Below, in pieces: positions 32,850 to 45,670 of a stretch of 64,000 nucleotides of DNA. Position 1 is the first letter of the stretch; the number at the start of each line of letters is the position of its first letter. This DNA comes from Adiantum capillus-veneris (taxonomy: Eukaryota > Streptophyta > Polypodiopsida > Polypodiales > Pteridaceae), in assembly GCA_014529385.2 (NCBI GenBank), contig CM043955.1:136906108-136970107 (forward strand). The letters run 5' to 3'. Under the pieces are notes generated by a model. It was not told where the DNA came from. It did no database searches and saw only the letters and a program-made list of their open reading frames with translations. Made by a program: the position numbers and the translations under genes.

Positions 32850-34360
32850 TAGGTTACAAAGGGATTATACCCTTAATAGAGCTCCTGCCTTGCTTCATTG
32901 TCACCACCTCACACCCACCTTGTTGCATCAATTTCACAATCCAAAATGTGTGTAGAAAAGGCCTCCTTGTATAGGCCAAAAGAGCTGTCCTCTCTCATGA
33001 GAGGAAACCGTGTGTAGCCGCCCTTGTGTAGACAAGTCGAAGTTGGACTCTCCAATGTGCCCATGTGTGGCTGCCCTTGAGAAGACAAGTTAGTCTTGAA
33101 TTTGGCCACCGGCCATTGACTACCGGCCACTGGCCAATCGGCCAACCGACCTACCGTTTTTTACCACTTTCTAGCCACCGTTCGGCCATAATATTCCGGC
33201 GAAAAGGAATATTTTGGCAAAATTAGGATCCATACTTAACATCGGCATCGACTTTGGCAACATCGACTATAGATTTTCACACGCTCTCTTGCATTCTAGA
33301 GAGCGACACAGAGGGACAATTTGTGCGGGGTGGGAGACAAGTTACAAATTGTGGTTAGCAGCAGTCTCATGCATTTTTAAGAGAAATTTTTTCTTGGATT
33401 TCCATATGTGTTTGGCCATGATGTATGGTCTTTGTGGTATTTACTATGCATAGCCATTGATGGCTTCTTAGAGACAACTCTCAAATACATATTTACACAC
33501 ACAAGGACAATCATATGTTCTCTTGACACAATAAATCCGTGAGCATCTTTGGGAATGATAGCCATTATAGTTCCAGTGGGAGTTTGGATGCATATGGTTT
33601 ATGCGTGACTAGCACTTGAGAGTGCATGGCTCTATTGAGAGTGTTTCACTCCTCCTCACAGGGAGCTCACTTATGTCTAGATTTTTCTTGCATCTCAGTG
33701 GCGCCTATCTGGGCGTGTGTCTAGCGGTCTTACAATGACTGTTTTACCTTCTTCTTTTTTTAACGTACACTATGTTGTGAATATTGACATTGTACCTCAT
33801 TGTGGAGCCAATTCTGGCTTGTTTTGGCACTCCCGACTGTTTCTAGTACTCAATTTGAAAGAGCCCTTTCTGAGACTGTGGCTAGTCGTGTCTACATAAC
33901 CTTTTGTGAGGGTCATTACATGAGGTTTTCTGAAACCAAGCATTGGGGACCGGGTTACCCAGTTTGAGGAGGTGGGTTAGGTGCTGCAGATCCCCATTCA
34001 TGGCCTGGCCATAGGACATGTATAGATGGGTATAGGTGCTTTGATGCCAAGTTGGCAGTCTTGACATTTTCTTTGAGGAGTATATGCCAGTTGATGCCTT
34101 GTCAACACCCTTTATTGGTTTATGATTCATTTTTTGCTCAGATTTGCTTCAAATTTTGATCTCCATATAGAGGAGACTTTGTCAAATTTTCCCCGTGAGT
34201 CCTCTAGTTTTCTTACATCACTCTTTGCATTGACCTTGCAATGATTTTGTTGAGTTTTTCTACTTGAGATTTTGATCTCTGAGTAAAGGAGATTCTACTA
34301 AAATTCTTGCAAATTTTTTTGCCATAAGTTCTTAGCATTACTGTCTAGCAGTTAGCTCTT
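32850..34360. other. No gene recognised; leader of copia element P or older debris
   Basis: 33100-33190 is rich in GGCCA/CCACCGGCC units. 34140-34320 contains two similar ~100-bp segments around TTTTGATCTC...GGAGA. No ORF with known motifs. Confidence 0.4.
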
Positions 34361-34366
34361 GTTAGT

Positions 34367-34501
34367 ATGGTTGGATCTTCTGAGAATGAAGATTACTACA
34401 TCAAGAAAGTTGATGGCACAAAATTCACCACATGGAAGCAAAAAATGCTTGATGTGCTAGTCATCAAAGGACTTGCATTGCCATTAAAAGAGCGTAGAGA
34501 G
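34367..34501 (+). pseudogene. Copia gag N-terminus of element P, split by insertion
   Basis: An ATG at 34367 opens a frame with the copia gag N-terminal signature (YIKKVDGTKFTTWKQKMLD, then VLVIKGLALPL). After 45 codons it is cut by the element at 34502. The gag resumes at 38081 (VTVDQWEELNAHAMALVSLY). This shows element P was the target of the deletion derivative. Later stops make it non-functional. Confidence 0.8.
34497..34501. other. Target site duplication GAGAG (left)
   Basis: GAGAG before the left LTR is repeated at 38076-38080 after the right LTR. Confidence 0.88.
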
Positions 34502-34691
34502 TGAAGGGGATCGAGGAGCACCACAGACAGAGAGTGAGAGAGAGAAGGAGACACACACACAAATGTGGGTGGGGAGACTGTGAAGTGGCAGCTCCCCCTA
34601 TACAGTATACTCACTATAAGTATAGGGTAACAGTGGGCGGGCGCCCATGACCTGGGCGACCGGTCAAGGCACATAGGCCTTAACCCCAACA
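34502..34691 (-). repeat. 3' LTR (190 bp)
   Basis: TGAAGGGGATCGAGG to TTAACCCCAACA on the plus strand; matched by 37886-38075. Confidence 0.95.
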
Positions 34692-34702
34692 ACCTCCCAC
34701 TT
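34692..34702 (-). other. Polypurine tract
   Basis: AAGTGGGAGGT on the minus strand, abutting the 3' LTR. Confidence 0.85.
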
Positions 34703-34766
34703 AAAGGCCAATGTGCCTTTAAGCAAGATCTACTAGTGTACAACTAATAGAAGGTGAGAGATTCTC

Positions 34767-36428
34767 TCAACCTATGCCCACTGACTCTCGATGAGCTAGT
34801 GCATCCGGCTCTACTGATAGACAAACATCCCACTGCGGAAGCCACACAGAGCTAGCTCCAAGCTCTGCAAAGAGTCTACAAGAGCTCATACACTCCTGCA
34901 AGTATCGGTCCAATACCTGCAAACCTCCCCTATGCTCTATGCCGAGATCAGTCATCGAACAACTAATCAACCCTGTTGCAAATGCTCCCACTGCAGCTGC
35001 TATGTCGGGCCTCGAGATCAGCATCTCGTACATGAGGACACCGAACGTTGATGCAACCCTGGCAACCTCTGCCACCTCCAACTCAGAACTCAACTCATGG
35101 TAATCCTGTCCCCTATCATAGAGACCATGGCACTCTGACTCCGAGCTCTGGAGTGACTCCTCGTGCCCACCACATATCACATGTGTACCAAGAGTATCCA
35201 TCTGTCCTGAATCTGCATCAAGCTCTGGCATAAGCATATCAAGAAATGACTCCACAATAGCTAACATCTCAACATCCATGTGAGTCATCTCTGTCATCAC
35301 CTCTGATGACTCATCCTGCTGTGACTCACTAGAGCTGTCCCGCTCTACCTGTGCATCCGTAGACGCAACCTGCACAACAAGGTCACTGCTCTGCACTCCA
35401 TGCAAAGCATCCTGCAACCCACAAGCAAAAGAGACTCGCCTGCTCTCTCGCTCTCTACCTGGCTGCATGATCACAGAGACAACACCGTCTCTCCCGTGAT
35501 CCACATGCAATGGGTAACCTGTACCACTCCTAGCACCTCTCGCAATCACTAGCGAACCCAAATGCATCACAAAATCTCGCTCTCGTAGCGAAATCTGACA
35601 TCCACAATCTCTAAGCTGACCAATCGAGATCAAACTCACTGTCAAATCTGGTACATAGCGCACATGTCATAACAAGTAAGATGCACCACTCGGTAGTGAC
35701 AGTCTCACATCTCCTGCACTTGCTATCGCATGCACCGATCCATCGGTCAAACGTACACTGCCAAGCATCCCGCTAGAATAGCTACAAAACCATGCACGAT
35801 GCGGCGTGACATGAAACATAGCATCTGCGTCTAGCAACCACTGCGAAGGGAGTGCACTATCCACATGTATAGCATCTCGTGCATAGCTCGAGGTAAAAGT
35901 GACATCCCCGTCACTAGTATACTCCGACACTACATGTGCCTCAACTGTCAAAGCAACTGAGTCCATGGCATCACTACATACATCTCTGAGGCTGCCATGT
36001 CTCCTACGACGTCGCATACGACGAAAACAACACCGTCTAACGTGTCCAAAATGACCACAATACCAACATGTCACCTGTCGGCGTGCTCGTGAATGTACAT
36101 GTCTCACACGAGTCCGTGATGACTCATATCTATCATACATATCATGTAATCTGCGCCAAAGTGCTCTCGAAGTAGCCTCATACATAACAAGAGCATATAC
36201 AGATTCCGCAAGGTGCAAAGAGAGTGTAGATAGTGCCATGTCCTCTAGCTCCTGCCACTGATCGTCAGACATGTTTGAAGGTCTACCTACATCACCACTC
36301 AATGGTCGATGCAACCCTCGCTGTGTCAATGCATCAAGCATACACTCTCTCCATGCCGCAAAGTCTGACCCATCAAACACGCGCATCTGTGAGAGGTCAC
36401 AATCTAATCGATCGCCTGTCTCTGCCAT
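34767..36428 (-). pseudogene. Copia gag-protease fused to RNase H-proximal remnant, one in-frame TGA
   Basis: The first proper ATG is at 36428. Gag (FDGSDFAAWRECMLDAL, DDQWQELEDMALSTLSLHL) is followed by a Cys-His knuckle (CWYCGHFGHVRRCC, CX2CX4HX4C) and an Arg-rich patch. The protease motif is WLLDADAMFHVTPHRAW, where copia proteases have D-S/T-G, so the active site is lost. A TGA at 35667-35669 then stands where R or a similar residue is expected. The same frame continues with the GAG-pre-integrase region (RYVPDLTVSLISIGQL). After an acidic linker it ends in a copia RT/RNase H connection piece (FGVLMYEMLISRPDIAAAVG). Total span is 554 codons with no other stop. Confidence 0.85.
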
Positions 36429-36539
36429 GAGCACAAGTAGCAAGCTAGATAGCAAAACCACCTCACCAACAACACCTGGAAACTGTCTACCAATATGGCC
36501 AGAAACACAATGTAAAACCTGTGAGACACACTCCAAAAT

Positions 36540-37871
36540 AGAGCTTCTGCAATGTCAACCAAATCAGCCCTAAACTGGCTCGAATCGCATCAACAAAAGT
36601 CTGCAAATATGGCTACAAATCAGCCCCAAAACAGCCCCTAAATCCAGCTCTTAAACAACTGCATAAACAAGTCACAAATGTGTCCCAAATCATCCTACAA
36701 CTGAGCCATACATGAACACCTGCAAAGAGGAAACAATGGTTGAAAATTCAGCACCCAAATAAGCCCTCAAACCTGCATGTAAACTTGTAAACCTGTAGCT
36801 GAAACCTGCTGAAAAACCTCAAGCCATTAGTGCTCAAATCCGGCTACCTAGCTCGTAGCCACACAAGCATACATCACAATACTCACTCCTGTGAGTGTGC
36901 CAAGATAACTGTACGCCTGTCAAACCGTGAGCTAATCACCAAGCCCACACTGTGCGGTATCGATGCATACACACGCACAAATCTCCCACCTACAGAGAAC
37001 ACCGCACGCAAATGCTGAGTGCAACCCGCAATCTCTACCTAGATCGCATAAATGATACGCATAAAACTCCTGGGAAAATTTCGCTAGAGTTTCGTCAGTA
37101 AAACGGCCACAAAACTAGTAACCAAACTGACTGCACGCTCAAAACCATGAGCAACCAAAGCGCATCAAACCGCACTCCAAATGCATGCACCAATCTCCAC
37201 ACTTTGCATACATCATTGCAAACACCTGCAAATCAATTACACAAATATCTGCTCTACCTGTGACTGCCAAAAAACATGCTCGAGGCATACATTGCCGAGC
37301 TCAAAATGCAATCCCATTAGTCTCCCTGAGCATCAAACCACATAAGGCATACATCGTATCCTCCCACCTGTGAGGAAACTTGCAGCAAATATCACTCTCA
37401 CATTTGAGAGCAAACCATGTGTGGAATCCTCGACACACAATAAACAACTGCTGCTGCAGAAAATTCAGCGTTCAGAATTTTAAAATTCAGATATGACGAG
37501 CGCGTCCGGAGCGTGCCAAAACCCCAAGGTAGACTCCTGGATCACATGTATCCGAGTCCGGGTGTGAAAGCTATGCCAAAAACCTCCGTTTCGATCCAAA
37601 AACGCAACATAAACTGCCAAAAGAGGGCTGAAAATGCAGCTCCTCAACCGTAGCTTGAATTAAGTTTTTGATGGCTCGAATGGCTTCGAAAAGGGGGTAA
37701 AACGCTAGGACACCTGGTGGAAACGCTCTCGAAAAGCTGAATTTGCCGATGCTGAAGTCGAAACCCTGTTTGCACTCTTGAAAGTGCGCGCGCGCGGACG
37801 TGATTTCGGGAATGAAACTGGCTCTCCGCTGTCGTCGTGACTTTGCACACACACGCTCCCTCCGCACCTAC
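36540..37871 (-). other. Long leader of the deletion derivative, no gene
   Basis: About 1.3 kb between the primer site and gag holds many short unrelated frames. It is rich in CTGCAAA, AAACCTG and AATGCA words on the plus strand. No structure beyond that was recognised. Confidence 0.5.
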
Positions 37872-37883
37872 GCTCTGATACCA
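37872..37883 (-). other. Primer-binding site, initiator tRNA-Met
   Basis: GCTCTGATACCA on the plus strand, two bases from the LTR. Confidence 0.95.
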
Positions 37884-37885
37884 AT

Positions 37886-38075
37886 TGAAGGGGATCGGGG
37901 AGCACCACAAACGGAGAGTGAGAGAGAGAAAGAGACACACACGCAAATGTGGGTGGGGAGACTGTGAAGTGGCAGCTCCCCCTATACAGTATACTCACTA
38001 TAAGTATAGGGTAACAGTGGGCGGGCGCCCATGACCTGGGCGACCGATCAAGGCACATAGGCCTTAACCCCAACA
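37886..38075 (-). repeat. 5' LTR (190 bp)
   Basis: TGAAGGGGATCGGGG to TTAACCCCAACA; only a handful of differences from 34502-34691. Confidence 0.95.
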
Positions 38076-38080
38076 GAGAG

Positions 38081-39050
38081 GGTTAGTAACTGTTGATCAG
38101 TGGGAGGAGCTTAATGCTCATGCCATGGCATTGGTGAGTCTATATTGTTCATGATTATGGAAAAAACCAATGCTAAAAAAATATGGGAGTCTTTATTCTT
38201 AGAATAGGATGGTAAGAGCCATTTCTTGCTATGTTCTTTGCTTGCATCATGGGATACATTTAACACTACCATTAATAACTCCACTCAAAAGGGCAAGCTT
38301 GTTTTCAATGATGTTACTAGTGCTTTGCTCATAGAAGAGATTTGGCATCGGTCTCTTGACACTAGTGGACATGGTGATGTGCATGTGGCAAGTGGTAGCC
38401 AAAGGACCAATCAAAGGCAAAGAGATCATAGTCGCAATCGCGGTCATTCTCAAGATCGTAAGAATACATGTAGCAAAAGTTGTGGATGTGATAGGAAGAA
38501 CATTGAATGCTACTATTGTCACAAGAAAGGTGACATGTAAAAGGATTTTTGTTTGTTGCAAAGAGAGAAGGGTAAAGCCATTGTCATAAGTTTTTCACCT
38601 CCTATGAGCAATGTGAGGATAGAGGAGCTCAATGTCATTGAGTCTCCACATTTTGATGTTGTTCTTGACATGTTGAAATCATCAGATGTACTAGTCGTCA
38701 CTTCTGAATTGAGTCCAAGGGCATTGTTAGCTCTTGATGAATGCTATCACAAAACTGGATTATTGAATCAAGTGCCAATTTTCATGTTACTCCTCACAAG
38801 GAGTGGTTATCCAGTTATGCTTCTACACATGGTTCATTTAAGCTGGGTGATTCTCACCAACTTGAGATATGTGACATTGGAGATGTGAAGTTGCATATGT
38901 GCACTGGTATTGAGTTCATGCTATGAGGTGCTATACATGTGCCAAAGGTAACTAAGAGCTTTGGTTTCAGTAGAATAGCTTGATGATCTTGGATACATTA
39001 TAGTGCTTGGAAACGGTTCCTAGATTATCAAAAAAGGTAACTTGGTCATG
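38081..39050 (+). pseudogene. Copia gag C-terminus and protease of element P
   Basis: Gag resumes with DQWEELNAHAMALVSLY and reaches a degenerate zinc knuckle near 38510 (CYYCHKKGDM then a stop). The protease near 38745 reads WIIESSANFHVTPHKEWLSSY, where D-S-G has become E-S-S. GAG-pre-integrase sequence follows, with many stops. It is collinear with the gag start at 34367. Confidence 0.78.
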
Positions 39051-39129
39051 CTCAAAGGCCAAAACTCTGGCTCATTATATTCCTTGTATGTCCCTTCTAT
39101 GAAAAAGAATTCTATCTATCTATGTAGCC

Positions 39130-40260
39130 GAGTTGCCTTCTATTGAGTTGTGGCATGGCCATCTTGGTCATATGGGTCAAAAGGGAATGAAGCTATTATA
39201 GCATTTTGGCGCTATCCTTGTGTTAAACTATTCTAATTTAAGTTTGTGTGAGCATTGCATATACAAGGAAATAGGCTAGGCTTACCTCTTTGCCATTGAA
39301 TAGAAAGTTAGGAAATTCTCTAGATTTGCTTCATAGTGATCTATGTGGGCCTATCCTGCATATGTCTCTAGGGAGGCATCATATTTCTTGACTTTCATAG
39401 TTGACTTTACTCAAAAGGTGCGGGACTACCTCTTGAAGAGGAAAGCCGAAGTCTTTAGTGTCTTCTATACATTCCTATATGGTTGAGAACCGCTCACGCA
39501 AGAAGTTGAGAGGAAAGACAAAGTCTTTAGTGTCTTCCAGAAGTTCCTAGCCATGGTCGAGAACTAGTTAGACAAGAAATTGAAGGCTTTGCACACTGGA
39601 AATGGGGGGAAGTATGTCTTCACTGAGTTTAAGGACTTTTGTAGCAAATGAAGCATTAGGAGGATGTTTACTATGCCATACACACCTGCTCAAAATGGAG
39701 CTGATGTGCGTATGAATATGACTCTTTAGGAAAGGGTCACTTCCATGCTATCTATGGAAAATTTATCTCAAGATTTTTGGAGAGAAATTATTATGACAAC
39801 AGTGCATATAATTAATAGGTCGCTTAGTACACAATTGGACTACAAAATTTTGCAGGAGATGTGGATAGGCAAGAAGCCCAGTTATGATAAATTACATGTG
39901 TTTGGGTGTGAAGCATTCTCACATGTGCCTAAAGAGCTTAGAAAGAAGCTCGACCCCAAGTCACACAAATGCAACTTCATTGGCTATGTTGCAGATGGAG
40001 AGATGGGTTATCATCTCTGGCACCTGGAATCTTAGAGAGTTATTTGCACCTCAAAAGTGATCTCTAGTGAATCAAAGATGCACATAAATCTAGTGAAAGA
40101 GGTTGAGTATCGCAAAGTTAGATTTGAGGACGTAGCCTCAAGTCCAATTACGCAAACAACTCCGTCTACTAGCAACGTACCTACCACTAATAATGCTCCA
40201 TAGAGAGTTAGTGATGCTCTTGAGAGAGGAGAGTGTAGCAGTCAGCGAATGAGAGATGTA
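39130..40260 (+). pseudogene. Copia integrase remnant of element P
   Basis: Degenerate frames show ELWHGHLGHMG, HSDLCGPI and, in the clearest frame (39745-40035), MLSMENLSQDFWREIIMTTVHIINRS, KKPSYDKLHVFGCEAFSHV and HKCNFIGYV, which is the C-terminal integrase signature. A local duplication (GAAAG(C/A)C(G/A)AAGTCTTTAGTGTCTTC at 39444 and 39514) disrupts the core. Confidence 0.8.
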
Positions 40261-40321
40261 CACCTGTATCTTGTGCCCTTGAGCAGTTTCAGCCATGATT
40301 AAACTATCTATTGGTCACTGA

Positions 40322-41300
40322 ATGTGGAGAGCCTACGAAAAGGCTATTGAGATGGAAGATAGCATGAAGTGGGAGCAAGAAATGCAATTTGAGTATAACT
40401 TGATTATGGAAAATGAAACATGGGAACTAGTAGAGTTTCCAAAGGGCAAACTAGCCTTGCCTTGCAAATGGGTGTATAAGAAAAAGTACACGATAGAAGA
40501 TCTCGAGCCTAGAAGGCTAGATTGATTGCTAAGGGATTCAAGCAGAAGACAAGTGTGGACTTGACGAGATTTTCTTTCCAGTAGTCAAGATGACTACATT
40601 GCATCTTGTGCTTGGATAGTAGCCACAGAGTACATAGAATTGGTCCATATGGATGTGCTTCGTAGGGATCTTGATAAGGATGTATACATGAAATAGCTGA
40701 AGGGTTTTGAAGTCAAACCTGACAAGCCTACGAGGGTAAAACAAGTATGTAGACTTCTTAAGGCATTGTATGGACTAAAACAAGGCTCAAGGTAGTTTAA
40801 AAAGTACATCTTGTGCTTGGACTAGTAGCCACTGAGGACATGGAATTGGTCCATATGGATGTGAAGACAACATTATCTTGATAAGGATGTCTGCATGAAA
40901 TAACTTAAGGGTTTTGAAGTCAAACCTGACAAGCCTATGAGGGTAAAACAAGTGTGTAGATTGCTTAAGGCATTGTATGGACTAAAACAAGGCTCAAGGT
41001 AGTTTAAAAAGTACATGCAGTCCCAGCCAAGAAGATTACGCTTGTATACCCAAAAGTTGAACTATGATTCACTAATCATCTTTATACTTTATGTTGATGA
41101 TATGCTCATTACCGAGAAGTCTAAAGACGATATTACCATCTTGAAAAAGTCACTTAGCACACAGTTTTCTATGAAGGATTTGGGAGATGCAAGTCACTTT
41201 CTTGATATGCATATAAAGAGGGATATAAAACATGGAATACTAGAGTTGTCTCAAGAAACGTATATCCACAAGGTCTTGCAATGTTGTAATACGTAGGGTA
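40322..41300 (+). pseudogene. Copia reverse transcriptase of element P with internal duplication
   Basis: [22 protein letters not shown] and [11 protein letters not shown] open the RT. The palm is disrupted by a 204-bp tandem duplication (40602-40805 and 40806-41013). The sequence resumes at 41015 with IIFILYVDDMLITEKS (catalytic YVDD intact), FSMKDLGDASHFLDMHI and LSQETYIHKVL. Several stops occur, so it is inactive. Confidence 0.85.
40602..41013 (+). repeat. Tandem duplication inside RT, 204-bp period
   Basis: CATCTTGTGCTTGGA starts at 40602 and 40806; both copies end with CAAGGCTCAAGGTAGTTTAAAAAGTACAT. Confidence 0.88.
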
Positions 41301-41396
41301 GGAAGTACCCCAATGCAGGCATATGCAAAACTTAGCAAGAATGATGCTCCTAAATTTGATGCTAAGAAAGAAAAAATGGCCAAGGTGCCATATTCT

Positions 41397-41990
41397 TTAG
41401 CAGTTTTTTGAAGTCTTATGTACCCCAAGGTAGCCACGAGGTTGAACATTGCTTTTGCAGTGGTTAGCACATTTGTGGCAAATCCTGGTAGAAAACACTA
41501 GGAAGCAGTGAAGCAAATCTTGAGATATATGAAAGGTACAACAAAAAAGTGTTTGCGGTTTGGGAATAGTGATGCATCCACTGTGGGTTACATGGATGCG
41601 AATCATGTGGGTTGTGTGGATAGTCAAAGATCCATGAATGTGAATTTTGCAAGTTTTGTGGATAGTCAAAGATCCACATTTGCCTATGTTTTCCTATTTT
41701 TTGGAGCAGTCATGTTATGGAGATTATGTCCCCAAAACTATACATCGTCTTTTGCAATAGAGGTAGAGTATGTGGTAGTTTTTGATGCTAGCAAGGAAGT
41801 TGTGTGGTTAGCTCACCTAGTGGGAGATCTTGGCATTACTCAGACTCCAATGTTGCATTGTGATAATTAGAGTGTGATTGCATTAGCAAAGAACCCCATG
41901 TTTCACTCCAAGTTGGAACACATAGAAGTTCATTCTCATGTGATACGTGACATATTGGCTAGCAAGCACTTGACCTAGTAAAGGTTCATA
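41397..41990 (+). pseudogene. Copia RNase H remnant of element P
   Basis: MKQILRYMKGTTKKCLRFG, VGYMDANHVGCVDSQRS (with the DSQRS part duplicated), FAIEVEYVVVFDASKEVVWL and, after a stop, KNPMFHSKLEHIEVHSHVIR are standard copia RNase H motifs. It lies 160-700 bp before the 3' LTR, as expected. Confidence 0.85.
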
Positions 41991-42155
41991 CAAATGACAA
42001 CCCTCCAGATGCTCTCATGAAGAGCCTACCCTCAAAGAGGTTTGCACATTGCATGGAGATGATGGGTGTAGGGGGAAGCCAATTGAATGCTTCATGGTTG
42101 CACAACTTGTACGTACATAGGCCACTTGGGCCATGTTTGCCTTCAACTGGGAGAC

Positions 42156-42350
42156 TGTTAGGGTTCAAGCCAACTCGTCGGACACCCATCTCACTGACCG
42201 CACTAACCTTATCTACTCTTTGGTAATTAGAATAATAAGGAGTAGTGAGGCATTCCAATCCTCATTGTGAGCTCCACCCAAAACTCTTTGTGTTCTCCTT
42301 CCTCACATAGCACACCGAGCACGCACGCATCTGTGCATGCATTCTTTGCA
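42156..42350 (+). repeat. 3' LTR of copia element P (195 bp)
   Basis: TGTTAGGGTTCAAGCC to TTCTTTGCA; partner of 27149-27344. Confidence 0.85.
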
Positions 42351-45053
<2,703 letters not shown>

Positions 45054-45559
45054 CTTCGAGAAGGAGGAAGGAGAAGGGGGAAGCGGGGCTTCATGCCTGG
45101 GTATGGATGATGTAGGGACTATGTCATGGCATACAAAAGAAATGAGGGCATTGTTCTTGAATCCATGCAATGATCAAGAAAATCCATGTAGTGGTTAGGG
45201 TGTTATGGTTGTAGGAAGTGACCCTTGCAGACTCGAAGGGGGAGATTTTTGAGGTGGGAAGCACCAATTTTATAAAAGAAGGGGGCGGGGATGATTGGGC
45301 CATAAAAAATGGGCAGAACTATGGCTCTTTGGAATCACGAGGTGGTCCTCACCAACCAAACCCGATAGAAGTTCTGGGCCATGCAAGGTGCTTATAGCAT
45401 GATATCTTCTTCTCTCTTGCTTGCGGCTCTATTCAACGATGTCACCATGAATTCTTTGATTTTTTTCATAAGTTAGGCGTCGTAATTTGGGCACCCTCCC
45501 CAATTCGGGGCCTTTTCTCATGGTTGTGGTGGCTCGACACTCCAAATCATGTATGTGCT

Positions 45560-45657
45560 TGAAACACCCCTGGTGGGACTGCCTGAGAATGAACCTCCCA
45601 TTAAATAGCCCCTTTGGGCCTGGTCCTTGACCATCGGGCATTGCCCTTGGCATGACA
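45560..45657 (-). repeat. 3' LTR of element X (98 bp)
   Basis: TG at 45560, ends GGCATGACA. It lacks a ~37-bp block present in the other LTR. Confidence 0.8.
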
Positions 45658-45660
45658 TTA

Positions 45661-45670
45661 CTCCCCCCTT
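45661..45670 (-). other. Polypurine tract of element X
   Basis: AAGGGGGGAG on the minus strand followed by TAA and the LTR TG, identical to the tract of element Z at 55337-55346. Confidence 0.85.

Larger units (their letters stand above)
34502..38075 (-). mobile_element. Complete non-autonomous copia deletion derivative (3,574 bp)
   Basis: Two 190-bp LTRs with only a few differences (34502-34691, 37886-38075), TG...CA ends, perfect GAGAG target duplications, initiator tRNA-Met primer site (37872-37883) and polypurine tract (34692-34702) define an intact insertion on the minus strand. The coding part keeps gag, zinc knuckle, a mutated protease and the GAG-pre-integrase segment, then jumps to a short piece of the RT/RNase H connection. 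Integrase and the RT core are deleted. It needed a relative's enzymes to move. The high LTR similarity suggests it is among the younger insertions here. Confidence 0.93.
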
